Source of the DNA: Roseiarcus sp963809245 | GTDB taxonomy: Bacteria; Pseudomonadota; Alphaproteobacteria; Rhizobiales; Beijerinckiaceae | DNA: 64,000 bases | Assembly (NCBI GenBank): GCA_963809245.1 | Contig: CAWEIU010000012.1 | Span: 496,001-560,000 of the forward strand | Reading direction: 5' to 3' | Part shown: positions 1 to 9,361 of the stretch, one piece after another | Position numbering within the stretch: position 1 is the first letter of the stretch | Layout: each line of letters opens with the position of its first letter | Notes under the pieces: model-generated | What the model was told of the DNA's origin: nothing | Databases searched by the model: none | Seen by the model: the letters and a program-made list of their open reading frames with translations, nothing else | Program-made: the position numbers and the translations under genes

Positions 1-1721
1 CGAGGCGGTGATCAAGGCGCTCGTCGCGGTGGGTCGCCTCGTTTCACGCGGGCGCCTCAAGCACCAATATCCCCATTCGTGGCGCTCGAAGAAGCCGGTG
101 ATTTTCCGCAACACGCCGCAATGGTTCCTGGCGATGGATCGGCCCTTCGCCGCCGCGCCGCGGGGCCAGAGCCTACGCGCGGTCGCGCTCGACGCGATCA
201 AAGAGACGCGCTGGGTGCCGGCCGCCGGCGAGAACCGCATCACCGGCATGGTGGCGAGCAAGCCGGACTGGGTGCTCTCGCGCCAGCGCGCCTGGGGCGT
301 GCCGCTGTCGATCTTCGTGCGCAAGGGCGAGCACGAGGTTCTTTACGATCCGGAGGTCAACGCGCGCATCGCCGACGCCTTCGAGAGGGAAGGCGCCGAC
401 GCCTGGTTCGCCGAGGGCGCCAAGGAGCGCTTCCTCGGCGCCGCGCACAACCCTGAGGATTACGAGAAGATCGACAATCTCGTCGAAGTTTGGTTCGAAC
501 TCGGGCTCGACGCACGCCTTCGTGCTCGAAGACGCCAAGCATTTTCCTGGCCTCGCCGGCATCAAGCGCCGAATCGAGGGCGGCGTCGACGAGGTGATGT
601 ATCTCGAAGGCTCCGACCAGCATCGCGGCTGGTTCCAGTCCTCGCTGCTCGAGAGCTGCGGCACGCGCGGCCGCGCGCCCTTCGACGTCGTGCTGACGCA
701 CGGCTTCACGCTCGACGAGAAGGGCCGGAAGATGTCGAAGTCGCTCGGCAATCAGACCTTTCCGCAAGAGGTGATCAAGGCCTCGGGCGCCGACATATTG
801 AGATTGTGGGTGGCGAGCGTCGACTATGCGGACGATCAACGCATCGGCCCCGAAATCCTGAAGACGGTGTCCGACAACTACCGCAAATTGCGCAACACGG
901 TCCGCTGGATGCTCGGCACGCTCGCCCATTACGCCCCGGGCGACGCGGTCGGCTTCGGCGCGATGGGCGAAATCGAGCGGCTGATGCTGCACCGCCTCGC
1001 CGAACTCGATGACAAGGTGCGCGAAGCCTACGCCGCCTTCGACTATGCGCGGGTGATCGCTGCGTTGTCGGCCTTCATGAACGCGGACCTTTCCGCCTTC
1101 TATTTCGACATCCGCAAGGACGCGCTCTATTGCGATCCGGTGTCGAGCGTGAAGCGGCGCGGCGCGCTGGAGACGATCGAGCACATTTTCCGCGCCGTCA
1201 CCGTCTGGCTCGCGCCGATCCTCGTCTTCACCGCCGAGGAGGCGTGGAGCGCGCGCGACCCCAACGCCCGGTCGGTGCATCTCGAGCAGTTCCCCGCCAT
1301 CCCCTCGGAATGGCGCGACGAGGCGCTGGCCGCCAAGTGGGAGATTTTGCGGCGGGTGCGCTCGGTCGTGACCGGCGCGATCGAAATCGCGCGCGCCGAC
1401 AAGCGCATCGGCTCCTCCCTCGAGGCGAGCCCGCGCGTCTATGTCAGCGACCCGGCGCTAGCGGCCGCGCTCGAAGGCGTCGATTTCGCCGAGGTCTGCA
1501 TCACCTCGTCGATTGCGATCGAGACGGCCGCGCCCGCGCCCGAAGAGGCGTTCCGTCTCGCCGATACGTCTGGCGTCGCGGTCGTCGTCGAGCGCGCCCA
1601 AGGGATCAAATGCGCGCGCTCGTGGCGCTATTTCGATCCCGCGACGGCGGATCCGGAATATCCCGACGTAACGCCGCGCGACGCCGCTGCGCTGCGCGAA
1701 CTGGCGGCCCGGGCGGCCTGA
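1..1721 (+). CDS. ileS: Isoleucyl-tRNA synthetase, 3' part, with a frameshift
   Basis: Charges tRNA-Ile with isoleucine in the cytoplasm. The window starts inside the gene, so the N-terminal HIGH half is missing. Visible are the end of the editing/connective region, the class I signature KMSKSLGN near 729-752, and the anticodon-binding C-terminal domain. The final Zn-finger-like motif reads KCARSW, so the second Cys of the usual CxxC is Ser. The frame changes once near 498-499: the text after VEVWF should continue D-S-G-S-T-H-A-F but one extra A shifts it, and the downstream frame then runs cleanly to TGA at 1719-1721. An essential gene is unlikely to be broken, so I read this as a one-base assembly error. 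The stop overlaps the lspA start, suggesting translational coupling. Confidence 0.93.
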
Positions 1722-2212
1722 TGCGGCCGCAAGCGCTCGGCGGGGCGGCGATCCTCGGCGCGCTGGCGCTGGATCAGGCCACGAAATACGGGGTCGTGCG
1801 ATACTTCGATACGGAGGGCGGCGCGCCCTTCGCGCTCGGACCGTTCCTCAACTTCACCTTGCGCTGGAACCCCGGCGTCTCCTTCAGCCTTTTCGCCCAG
1901 GAGACGGCGGCCGGGCGCTGGATGCTGCTCGCGGTCACCGCCGCGGTGACAGTGGTGCTCGGCGTCTGGCTGTGGCGAGCCCGCACGCCGCTGACCTGCC
2001 TCGGTCTCGGCGCGATCATCGGCGGGGCCCTCGGCAACGGCTACGACCGCTTCGCCTATGGCGCGGTCGCGGACTTTCTCGATTTGCATGTCCTCGACCG
2101 GCATTTCTTCGTATTCAACGGCGCGGACGCGGCGATCAACGTCGGGGTCGCCTTGCTGATCCTCGACGGGCTTTTTCTGTCGCGGACAGGCCCCGCGAGC
2201 GAGCGGTCTTAG
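1721..2212 (+). CDS. lspA: Lipoprotein signal peptidase (signal peptidase II)
   Basis: Aspartic membrane protease that cleaves the signal peptide from diacylated prolipoproteins in the inner membrane. The 163-residue protein has the usual four hydrophobic segments. The family motifs are visible: the GNxxDR-like stretch G-N-G-Y-D-R with a following DFLDLH, and the second catalytic block FNGADAAINVG, together giving the two active-site aspartates. The ATG at 1721 shares its A with the ileS TGA, the common ileS-lspA arrangement. The length fits the family. Confidence 0.93.
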   Translation: MRPQALGGAAILGALALDQATKYGVVRYFDTEGGAPFALGPFLNFTLRWNPGVSFSLFAQETAAGRWMLLAVTAAVTVVLGVWLWRARTPLTCLGLGAIIGGALGNGYDRFAYGAVADFLDLHVLDRHFFVFNGADAAINVGVALLILDGLFLSRTGPASERS

Positions 2213-2387
2213 GGGGAGTCCCCAGCGCCCGTTTTTCATGTTAAGGAAGACGATCGGCTGTGGCCGCCGCTTCGCGGCAGGAAAACTCCGTCATCGAATT
2301 GCCGGATTGCCGCAGCAACCAAAAGTCGGGTTTCGTCGCGGTCGCGCTTAGCGAGAGTTGACGAAGGAAAAAAGGGGTCATTCAGGC

Positions 2388-3003
2388 ATGCGATCTCTGA
2401 CGCTTGGAGAAGCACGTCGCGGCGTCGTCGCGTGCGCGGCCTGCGCTCTTTGGCTTGGCTTTGCGGGCGCGCCCGCAAAGGCCGCCGACGACGGCGCCGC
2501 TCCGCTGTGGGTTGGCATCGGCTCCATTATCGGCTTCGGCGGCAAATATCAGGACCCGATCGAGTACCGCGACCACGCCAAGCTGGTGCTGCCTCCCTCG
2601 ATGAATTTGCCGCCGCCGGGCGGCGCGAACGCCTCCGCGAACGTGGCGTGGCCCCGCGATCCCGACGTCGAGCGGCGCAAGCGGGAAAAGCTGGAGCGCG
2701 AAACTTACGAATTCGTCCCGTTGCACATGCGCCCGACGCCGACGACGACACGCGACAGCAAAGTGACGATCAGCGCCGTCGCCGGCGAGGGGGCGGGGGA
2801 GCGACCCTGCGACAAAGGACCCGGGTCCAGTTGCGGAACGCACACTTCACCCTCGATCAACTGGAATCCGCTGACGTGGGTGGGCCTGCAGAAGAAGGCG
2901 CCGACCGAACTCGCGGCGGAGCCCGATCGCGACTGGCTGACGGATTCCGCCGAAGGGCTATCGCGAGCCCGCCGAGGGCGTCGGCGTGAAGATCGACAAC
3001 TGA
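2388..3003 (+). CDS. Exported conserved-type protein of unknown function, frameshift near the 3' end
   Basis: I do not recognise a named domain. The N-terminus from ATG 2388 is a signal peptide (Arg, Leu/Ala-rich core, cleavage near AKA-AD); a GA-rich ribosome site precedes it. An upstream TTG at 2358 is in frame but would bury the signal. The mature part is hydrophilic, Pro-rich, with a charged stretch ERRKREKLERE and two Cys. Near 2943 an extra T (GATTCC for GATCC) diverts the frame. Read without it, the end becomes DWLTDPPKGYREPAEGVGVKIDN and stops at TGA 3001-3003, a sensible C-terminus. Uncorrected, translation would continue to 3014. Likely periplasmic. Confidence 0.6.
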
Positions 3004-3473
3004 GTGCAACTTGAACGGCCGCCGGCTTCGTGTGCTTTGGAACCTCGGCTCGGCCGTAGGAGTTGCCTCATTGAGCGCCGATCACGGCGCGTGACTTAAG
3101 GTCGCAACAGAACTTGCCTCTTGGCGAGGCGTGGAAAAAGGGCTAGAGTACAACCAGATTCGTCGCGGGGCCGTCGCTCGCGCGACGCTCGGTTTCCAGA
3201 GCGAGCCGAACTGCGGACGCAACCGACTGAGGTTCGCGTCGGCCACGGGCTGCGAGGCCAAACTCCGTATTTTCGACGTACCGCCAAGCGGCCGATCATG
3301 GGGCGATCGGGGCGCAGGTGCGGGGAGATTAGGCAGGGCGCCCCTGCGAGAACTCAATCCGCCGATGCCGAGCGACCGATGCAGGCTTCGTCACAACGCG
3401 CCATGCGCGTCACGGAAGGGCTGCGCCGGTCTTGCCTCGAGACTGAGAACAAAGGCAAATCAAAGGATATGCG
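3004..3473. other. Intergenic stretch without a supported gene
   Basis: About 470 bases between the exported protein and the DUF4167 gene. Open frames exist on both strands but they overlap each other, are Arg-rich and show no recognisable protein. The only structure seen is a 6-bp stem (GCGCCG, 3075-3080) with a 4-base loop, ending at 3090, which could terminate the upstream gene. Confidence 0.5.
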
Positions 3474-4409
3474 ATGAGACCTGGTCAGAATAAGCGGATG
3501 CGCGGACGCCCGTCCAACAATCGGCGTGGTCCCAATCCGCTGACCCGTTCCTACGAGTTCAACGGTCCGGATGTGAAAATCCGGGGCAACGCTCACCATG
3601 TCGCCGAGAAATACTTGCAACTCGCGCGCGACGCGCACACCGGCGGCGACCCAGTCGCCGCGGAGAACTATCTCCAGCACGCGGAGCATTATTTTCGGCT
3701 GATCGCCTCGGCTCAGGCTGCGCAGCTTCAGGCCCAAGGCGGCGGAGCGCGTCCCCCCGGGGAGGCTGAAACTTACGAATTCGAGGACGATGACGATTTC
3801 GGCGGCGTGTCCGACCGCTTCGCTTCTCCGGCCGAGCGCGCTCCAGTACCCTATGCGCAACCGCCGCAGCCGTATCAGCAGCCGCAGCCCAATCCGTCCG
3901 CCCCGCAGGCGAGCCAGCCATACATCGATCGCGCGCCTGGCGAAAACGATCGCCAACCGGATCGCGGCCCCTATCAGCAAGGCCGTCAGGATCGTCAGAA
4001 CAACCGCAATCAGGACCGGGGTCCGCGGCCCGACCGGGGCTTCCAGGGGCAGCAGGGACGTGACGGGCGCCCTCGTGAGTTCCGGCCGTATGTGCGGGAA
4101 GGCCAGAACGGCGCCGAGGCGTCCGCCCCCGGTTTGCCTTCATTCATCACCGCGGCGCCTCGCGTGCCCGGCCCTCAGGAGAACGAGCCTCAGCCCGAGC
4201 CCGTCGTCGAGGCTGGCGGCGAAGCGAATCCCTCGATGGAGGAGGCGCAGCCGAATGTCGACGCGTCCGCGCCCGAGGGACAGGGGCGTTTTCCGGGCCG
4301 CGGCCGCCGCCGCCGACTGCGCTCGCCTTACGGCTTCCACGCCGCGGGCAGTTCCGAAGAGGGCGGCGAGGCCCCGCCTGTGACCGACGACGCGCCCGTC
4401 TCGGAGTGA
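3474..4409 (+). CDS. DUF4167 domain-containing protein
   Basis: Alphaproteobacterial protein of unknown role, 311 residues. The N-terminal 90 residues carry the conserved block: MRPGQ start, basic RxRxRxN region, then SYEFNGPDVKIRG and a helix pair with AEKYLQLARDA and ENYLQHAEHYFR. The rest is low complexity, rich in Pro, Gln, Arg and Asp, and probably disordered. The basic N-terminus suggests nucleic-acid or ribosome association, but that is inference. The gene stands alone, facing the response regulator gene across a hairpin terminator. Confidence 0.85.
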   Translation: MRPGQNKRMRGRPSNNRRGPNPLTRSYEFNGPDVKIRGNAHHVAEKYLQLARDAHTGGDPVAAENYLQHAEHYFRLIASAQAAQLQAQGGGARPPGEAETYEFEDDDDFGGVSDRFASPAERAPVPYAQPPQPYQQPQPNPSAPQASQPYIDRAPGENDRQPDRGPYQQGRQDRQNNRNQDRGPRPDRGFQGQQGRDGRPREFRPYVREGQNGAEASAPGLPSFITAAPRVPGPQENEPQPEPVVEAGGEANPSMEEAQPNVDASAPEGQGRFPGRGRRRRLRSPYGFHAAGSSEEGGEAPPVTDDAPVSE

Positions 4410-4418
4410 GCGGGCGCC

Positions 4419-4442
4419 GCGCTGTCCCCGCGGGGGCAGCGC
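4419..4442. terminator. Bidirectional hairpin between convergent genes
   Basis: GCGCTG (4419-4424) pairs with CAGCGC (4437-4442), with an inner CCCC/GGGG. It lies between the convergent DUF4167 and response regulator genes. No T-tract, so it is a weak intrinsic terminator candidate. Confidence 0.4.
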
Positions 4443-4510
4443 CGCCGCGGAACCGCGCGCTACGCCGCTGGACGTGGACAGGGGATTGGAATTGCGGGCG
4501 CTGATTCCGC

Positions 4511-4876
4511 CTAACAGACGCCGATGCTCTCGAACTTCGCTTTGACGTGATCGCGGTCGAACGGCTTCATGAGGAAGTCATCGGCGCCGGCGTGCATGGC
4601 GCGAGCGATCTGGGCGACGTCGTGTTCGCTGGTGCAGAACACGACCTTGGGCTTGTCCCCGCCGGGCATCGCCCGCAGCTCTTTCAGGAACTCGTAGCCG
4701 TCGAGGATGGGCATCGCGCCGTCGACAAAGATGGCGTCGGGCATTTCGAACGAGCAGGCCGCCAAAGCTTGGCGGCCGTCGCCGGCCTCCGACGTGCCCA
4801 GATGCATGCCTTCGAGGATGCGTCGAGTGATTTTGCGAATCACGGGCGAATTGTCCACCACGAGCACCTGCTTCAT
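4511..4876 (-). CDS. Single-domain CheY-like response regulator
   Basis: A 121-residue receiver domain with no output domain. The phosphoacceptor is Asp52 (FVDGAMP), with Asp8 in the acidic pocket (VVDNS, where two acidic residues are more usual), a Thr in FCTSEHD and the conserved Lys in LMKPFD. I chose the ATG giving MKQVLVVD; 20 further codons upstream are open but unlike the family. It lies 128 bases downstream of chpT on the same strand, a neighbourhood common in Hyphomicrobiales. A perfect TTAA-N7-TTAA box sits at the chpT end, so its transcription may be CtrA-controlled. It may accept phosphate from ChpT or a nearby kinase; that is inference. Confidence 0.85.
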   Translation of the reverse strand: MKQVLVVDNSPVIRKITRRILEGMHLGTSEAGDGRQALAACSFEMPDAIFVDGAMPILDGYEFLKELRAMPGGDKPKVVFCTSEHDVAQIARAMHAGADDFLMKPFDRDHVKAKFESIGVC

Positions 4877-4993
4877 CGTCTGTCCTCGGCTGGGTTCAGG
4901 GTCCCTCTCGGCGTCGGCAATTTTGCCGGCAGCCATCGGCCACCATTTGCAGACGATGCGCCTTCATCCTTAAAAAGCGTTGAAGCTCGGCGT

Positions 4994-5008
4994 TTAACCC
5001 ATCCTTAA
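4994..5008. promoter_or_regulatory. CtrA box between chpT and the response regulator gene
   Basis: TTAA (4994-4997), seven bases, TTAA (5005-5008): a perfect match to the CtrA full-site consensus. It overlaps the chpT stop codon and lies about 120 bases upstream of the response regulator start on the same strand. Confidence 0.55.
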
Positions 5009-5655
5009 GCTGCCGCCGTGGGCTTCGCCTCGAGCGTGACCGTGTCGGCCTCGACGGAGATCGCGACCTCCATGCCGCACTCGCGCGCGACGAGGCCGGT
5101 GAAGAACGGCTGGATCGTGTGCGCGTCCACCCCGCCGTTTTCCGGTCGCCCCGCGATGTGATCGGCGACGCCGTGCGCGACCCGCATGTTTGGGCCCTTC
5201 GCTTCGACGCGGATCGCGAGGCTGTCGTCCTGGCCGGTGAGGTCGACCGTGACGACGCCGCCGCGCGGAATGGCCGCCATGGCGATCAAGCTGAGATTGA
5301 GCAGCAGCTTGACCTTGTTCTTTGGCGCGAACTGCCGCGCCGGCTTCCAGACCAGGGTCGTGCGGTCGTTGGCGATCAGCCCGCGCGTCACCGATTCCGC
5401 GTCGCCGGTGTCGACGGAGGCCCCCACCGAGCCTGCGGCGCCGAAGGCGAGGCGGCAGAACTGAAGCCGAGCCGAGGCCGAACTGGCGCTCTTCTTGATG
5501 AGTTGGATCGCCACCTCGCGCATTTCGGCGTCTTTTTCGTCCTCGAGCACCTCGAGACCGTTGACGATCGCGCCCACCGGGCTGATCACGTCGTGGCAAA
5601 CGCGAGAACACAGCAGCGCGGCGAGATCCATCGGTCCGAGGGCGACAATTGTCAT
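5005..5655 (-). CDS. chpT: Histidine phosphotransferase ChpT
   Basis: Cytoplasmic phosphotransferase that passes phosphate from the hybrid kinase CckA to CtrA and CpdR in the alphaproteobacterial cell-cycle relay. The phosphorylated His is His21 in LCSRVCHDVISP, followed by the hallmark GAIVNGLEVL of the dimeric helix pair. The C-terminal half is the degenerate HATPase-like domain. At 216 residues it has the usual length. The gene is divergent from cysQ. Its stop codon lies inside a CtrA box upstream of the downstream receiver gene, so a target of its own pathway may regulate the neighbour. Confidence 0.9.
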   Translation of the reverse strand: MTIVALGPMDLAALLCSRVCHDVISPVGAIVNGLEVLEDEKDAEMREVAIQLIKKSASSASARLQFCRLAFGAAGSVGASVDTGDAESVTRGLIANDRTTLVWKPARQFAPKNKVKLLLNLSLIAMAAIPRGGVVTVDLTGQDDSLAIRVEAKGPNMRVAHGVADHIAGRPENGGVDAHTIQPFFTGLVARECGMEVAISVEADTVTLEAKPTAAA

Positions 5656-5780
5656 AAGGCAAATCCTGTGGTCTTAGCCGCGCGAGCCGCGGCGAATCAT
5701 GCGTTCGAGTCTCGATCGATGGTATCGGATTCGCCGCAGCGCCGCGACTGCGCCGTTCACAAAGCAAGGACAACGGGCCG

Positions 5781-6632
5781 ATGATTTCAGAGGGAAGCGC
5801 GCAGCCGTTCGATCTCGCCCGGGACCCGCCTGACGCGTTGGCCGAAACCTTCGCCCGCATCGCCTTGGCCGCCGGCCCGGCGGTGATGGAGGTCTATGGC
5901 GGCGACGCAACCGCGCGCGCCAAGAGCGACGGCAGCCCGGTGACCCTCGCCGACGAGCGGGCCGAGGCGGTCATTCGCGAATTGTTGCAGCGCTCGGCGA
6001 CCCAAACGCCGATCGTCGCCGAGGAGGCGACCTCGGCGGGCGAGGCGATCGCCATCGGCGAGCGGTTCGTCTTGGTCGACCCGCTGGACGGAACCCGCGA
6101 ATTCGTCGCCCGCAACGGCGAATTCACCATCAACGTCGCGCTCGTCGAGAATGGCGCGCCGATCGCCGGCGCCGTCTATGCGCCCGCGCTCGGGCGGTTG
6201 TGGTTCGGCGGCGACCAAGCCTTCGTCTGCGCCGTTGCGCCAGGGGCCGAGCTGCCGCCGCGCGCCGGCTGGCGCCCGCTGCGCGCGCGTCCGGCCCCGG
6301 CCGCTCTGGTCGCGCTTGCGAGTTGTTCGCACGGCGATCCGGCGACGGAGGCCTTCCTTGTGCGACTGCCGATCGGTGAACGCCGGTCCGCCGGCTCGTC
6401 CCTCAAATTTTGCGTGATCGCCGAGGGGCAGGGCGATGTCTACCCGAGGTTTGCGCCGACCATGGAATGGGACACTGCGGCGGGGGACGCCGTGCTGCGC
6501 GCGGCGGGCGGGATCGTGCTCGCGGCGGAAGGCGGCCCGCTCGCCTATGGCAAGATCGCCTCGGGACTTCGCAACGGAGGCTTCGTCGCCTGGGGCGACC
6601 CTGCGCTGGCCGCGCGTTCGCAGTATCGTTAA
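5781..6632 (+). CDS. cysQ: 3'(2'),5'-bisphosphate nucleotidase CysQ
   Basis: Dephosphorylates PAP to AMP, recycling the by-product of sulfate assimilation and sulfation; Mg-dependent inositol-monophosphatase superfamily, cytoplasmic or membrane-associated. The metal-binding motif D-P-L-D-G-T-R-E-F lies near residues 96-104, an acidic EEA precedes it near residue 75, and the second motif WDTAAGDAVLRAAGG is near the C-terminus. Length 283 residues. It is divergent from chpT. A CtrA-type box overlaps its last bases but is positioned to serve the next gene, eipA. Confidence 0.9.
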   Translation: MISEGSAQPFDLARDPPDALAETFARIALAAGPAVMEVYGGDATARAKSDGSPVTLADERAEAVIRELLQRSATQTPIVAEEATSAGEAIAIGERFVLVDPLDGTREFVARNGEFTINVALVENGAPIAGAVYAPALGRLWFGGDQAFVCAVAPGAELPPRAGWRPLRARPAPAALVALASCSHGDPATEAFLVRLPIGERRSAGSSLKFCVIAEGQGDVYPRFAPTMEWDTAAGDAVLRAAGGIVLAAEGGPLAYGKIASGLRNGGFVAWGDPALAARSQYR

Positions 6633-6643
6633 TGTTGCGTTAA
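6629..6643. promoter_or_regulatory. CtrA box upstream of eipA
   Basis: TTAA (6629-6632), seven bases (TGTTGCG), TTAA (6640-6643), 72 bases before the eipA start. In Brucella abortus eipA is reported to be directly activated by CtrA, so the site and the gene match an established regulatory link. Confidence 0.65.
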
Positions 6644-6714
6644 TCGCAGTGGGATAGAGCTACGGATTGAGTTGTCTGGGGGGCTGTTTTGCGGGGCTGC
6701 TTTGGAGGAGTGCG

Positions 6715-7289
6715 ATGTCGAGTTTGACGCGCCGGAACTTGCTGAGCGGAGCTGTGGCGGCAGGCGCCGTGGCGCTCGTGAGCCCGGCCCGCGCCGATGC
6801 CCCGCCGCCCTTTGAGCTCGATGAGATCGTCGACAGCGGGCATCGCTTCTTCGGCGCCGTTTCGCGGGGACTGGCGGAAGTGGTCCAGGAGGCCGGACGC
6901 CGCTGGGGCCTGCCGAACGGCTACATCCTCGGCCAGGAGGCCTCGGCCGCCTTCGTCGGCGGTCTGCGCTACGGCGAAGGCAAGCTCTATACGCGCAACG
7001 CCGGCGACGAGAAGATTTTTTGGCAGGGCCCGTCGGTCGGCTTCGACGCCGGCGCAGACGGCGACCGCACTATGATGCTGGTCTACAGCCTGCCGGCTGT
7101 GCGCGGCGATTTTCCGCCGTTTTGGCGGCATCGACGGCTCGGCCTATTTCGTCGGCGGATTTCGGGTTCACCGCCCTCGGCGCGGACAATGTGGTCGTGG
7201 TGCCGATCCGCTCCGGCGTCGGCGCTCGGCTCGGCGTTAACGTCAGCTACTTGAAATTCACGCCCCACGCGACCTGGAACCCTTTCTAG
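6715..7289 (+). CDS. eipA: EipA/DUF1134 periplasmic envelope protein, two frameshifts
   Basis: Periplasmic beta-barrel-like protein of the DUF1134 family, linked to envelope integrity in Brucella. The N-terminus has a twin-arginine-like signal (TRRNLLSG, Ala-rich core, PARADA). The conserved body follows: YILGQEASAAFVGGLRYGEG, then after two one-base insertions GSAYFVGGFGF and DNVVVVPIRSGVGARLG, ending YLKFTPHATWNPF at 7289. One extra base lies between 7096 and 7106; the second is a T near 7160 (GATTTCGG for GATTCGG). Both shifts restore family-like sequence, so I read them as sequencing errors, although a recent pseudogene is possible. The ATG at 6715 follows GGAGGAG and is preceded by a CtrA box. 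Confidence 0.8.
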
Positions 7290-7390
7290 TCGCCACCCCC
7301 GCCACCATGTCTGTCTCAGCGGGGCGCTTTGCTTGAGAAGCGGCGCCATGCGAAGATGCGCGCCGTTTTCGGCCTCGGAACGAGACGAAA

Positions 7391-8572
7391 TTGATCGAGC
7401 AGGCGATTTTCACTTGCATCGGCTTCCTCGTTGCCGCCCTTCTCGCATTGGCGGCGACGCCTGCGGTGACGCGCCGTGCGCGCCGCCTGGCGGAAGCGCG
7501 CGCACGTTTGCAGGCGCCGCTGACCGAGGCGCAGGCGATCGCCGAACGGGACGCGCTGCGAGCGCAACACGCGGTCGAACAGTTCCGCCTCGAGCAACGC
7601 CTCGCCGCGGTCGAGGAGACGTCGGCGCGTCGGCTGATCGAAATTGGCCGCCAGGCCAGCCGATTGGTCGTCTTCGACGAAGGTTCAGCGCAGCAATTGG
7701 CTGAGGTCGTTGCGCTCGGCGCCGAGGCGCGCGACTTGCGCGCCCAGCTCGGAGCGGCTCAACTCGCCCTTAACGATCTGACCGTCCAGCGCGATTTGGC
7801 CGACGCGGCCTTGGCCGCGAGCGAGACCAAGCGGCTCGAACTGACGATGCTCGCCGACGAACAGCGGGCGCGGATTGCCACCTTGGAGACCCGCGGAGCG
7901 GCGCTCGAGGTGCGATCCGCCGCCGCCGGGCGCGCCGCCACCGCATCCGCCAATACGACCGGCGCCGAAATCGCCCGCCTTTCCGCTGCGCTCGGCGAGC
8001 GCAAGCAAATGGCCAGCCGCCTGGAATTGGATTTGGAGAGCACCACCCGGCAGAGCGCGAAGGTCGCCGCTGATCTCGCCGCGGCCCGCGCCCGCGTCGC
8101 CGAGGCGGAGGCGCTGCTCGCGCGCAGCGAGGCGGCTCGCGAGGAGGCTGTGCTGGAGAACGGTCGGCAATTCGCTCGCATCGCCGAACGCGACGCGGCT
8201 TTGCGCGCGCTCGGCGCGGAAAAGCGCGCCCTTGCGGAGCAATTGAGCGCGGCCGGCGCCCCAGCCGAAGCGAACCGCGCCGGGCTCGAAGCCGAACTGG
8301 CCGAACAGCGACGCGAGATCGACAGTTTGCGCGCAAGGCTCGCGGCGCAGCGGGCCGGCGGCAAGACGGCGGGCGATCAGGCGCTGCGCAACGCCATTGC
8401 GCGCCTGGGTCGGGACGTTGTGCGCCTATCCGGCAAGACTGGCCTCGCAAGGGTCGAGACGCCCAGCCTCGTCGAATTCGACCTCCCCGAGACGCCGGTC
8501 GGAAGCGAAGCGATGCATCCCGCGCCGGCGGGGAAAATCCTGCAAGGTCAACCGATGGCGCCGGAGCGCTGA
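7391..8572 (+). CDS. Membrane-anchored coiled-coil protein
   Basis: Unknown function, 393 residues, TTG start at 7391. One N-terminal transmembrane helix (FTCIGFLVAALLALAAT) is followed by about 300 residues of heptad-rich, Ala/Glu/Arg coiled coil and a Pro-containing tail. The first 60 residues, with PLTEAQAIAERDALRAQ, resemble a conserved Hyphomicrobiales membrane protein type that I know only as hypothetical. It follows eipA on the same strand after about 100 bases. A cell-envelope scaffold role is possible but not shown by the sequence. Confidence 0.65.
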   Translation: MIEQAIFTCIGFLVAALLALAATPAVTRRARRLAEARARLQAPLTEAQAIAERDALRAQHAVEQFRLEQRLAAVEETSARRLIEIGRQASRLVVFDEGSAQQLAEVVALGAEARDLRAQLGAAQLALNDLTVQRDLADAALAASETKRLELTMLADEQRARIATLETRGAALEVRSAAAGRAATASANTTGAEIARLSAALGERKQMASRLELDLESTTRQSAKVAADLAAARARVAEAEALLARSEAAREEAVLENGRQFARIAERDAALRALGAEKRALAEQLSAAGAPAEANRAGLEAELAEQRREIDSLRARLAAQRAGGKTAGDQALRNAIARLGRDVVRLSGKTGLARVETPSLVEFDLPETPVGSEAMHPAPAGKILQGQPMAPER

Positions 8573-8776
8573 GACATAGCGCCGCACTTGGGCGCAGGTC
8601 CTTGTTTAATTTTCGGAAATCTCAATCTATTGGTCTGCCGCGGCGGGGTGCGCCGCCTGGACTGTGCGGCGTCTTGTTCAACGACGGCCGCAGGTTCTGG
8701 ATTGATGAATTGTCGCGCGTTCTTGGCGAAAAGCCGTCGCTCTTTCGCCGCGCGCTCTAGCCTGGAGGGGACGACG

Positions 8777-9352
8777 ATGCCTGAACCGCTTGAAGACGCC
8801 GTGGAAACCGAGGACAAGAGGGTCGCCCTGATTATTGCGATCCTCGCCTTGTTTCTCGCCCTCGCCGAAGCCGGCGGTAAGAACGCGGAGCATCGCTCGA
8901 CCGAGCAGAACATCGAAGCGTCCGACCTCTACAATTTCTATCAGGCCAAAAAAGTGCGCTCGACGGTGTTCGAGGCGGCGACGGGGACGCTCGAGGCCGA
9001 GCGCGCCGCGGTCACCGATCCCAAGGCGCAAGAGGCGCTGGACAAGCAGATCGCCGACTGGAAGGGGACCATCGCGCGGTTTGAGAAGGATACGAAGAAC
9101 CCGCAGGACAGCCTCGATGCGATCCAGGAGCGCGCCAAGACGGCGGATGAGGAGCGCGAACTCTCCAACCACAAGCTCGAGCACTTCGAATACGCGAGCG
9201 GCGCGTTGCAGATCGCGATCGTGCTCGCCTCGGCCGCGATCATCACGGGAATTGGCGCCCTCGTCTGGCTCGCCGTGGGCCTCGGCGCAATCGGCGCGGT
9301 CCTGATGGGGTTCGGCTATTTCGCGCCGACCGTGCTCGGCTTTCTCGGCTGA
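8777..9352 (+). CDS. DUF4337 family membrane protein
   Basis: 191 residues starting at the ATG at 8777, which follows GGAGGGG; an open stretch upstream of it is not protein-like. A first hydrophobic segment (VALIIAILALFLALAEAGG) leads to EHRSTEQNIEASDLYNFYQAKKVR, typical of DUF4337. A charged helical domain follows, then two C-terminal hydrophobic helices. Function unknown; inner-membrane location inferred. It converges on the DUF2336 gene with only nine bases between. Confidence 0.8.
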   Translation: MPEPLEDAVETEDKRVALIIAILALFLALAEAGGKNAEHRSTEQNIEASDLYNFYQAKKVRSTVFEAATGTLEAERAAVTDPKAQEALDKQIADWKGTIARFEKDTKNPQDSLDAIQERAKTADEERELSNHKLEHFEYASGALQIAIVLASAAIITGIGALVWLAVGLGAIGAVLMGFGYFAPTVLGFLG

Positions 9353-9361
9353 GCTCTTCGT

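Noticed and set aside
3121..3493. Two overlapping plus-strand frames in the gap before the DUF4167 gene
   Set aside because: Arg-rich, mutually overlapping, no ribosome site or protein-like pattern.
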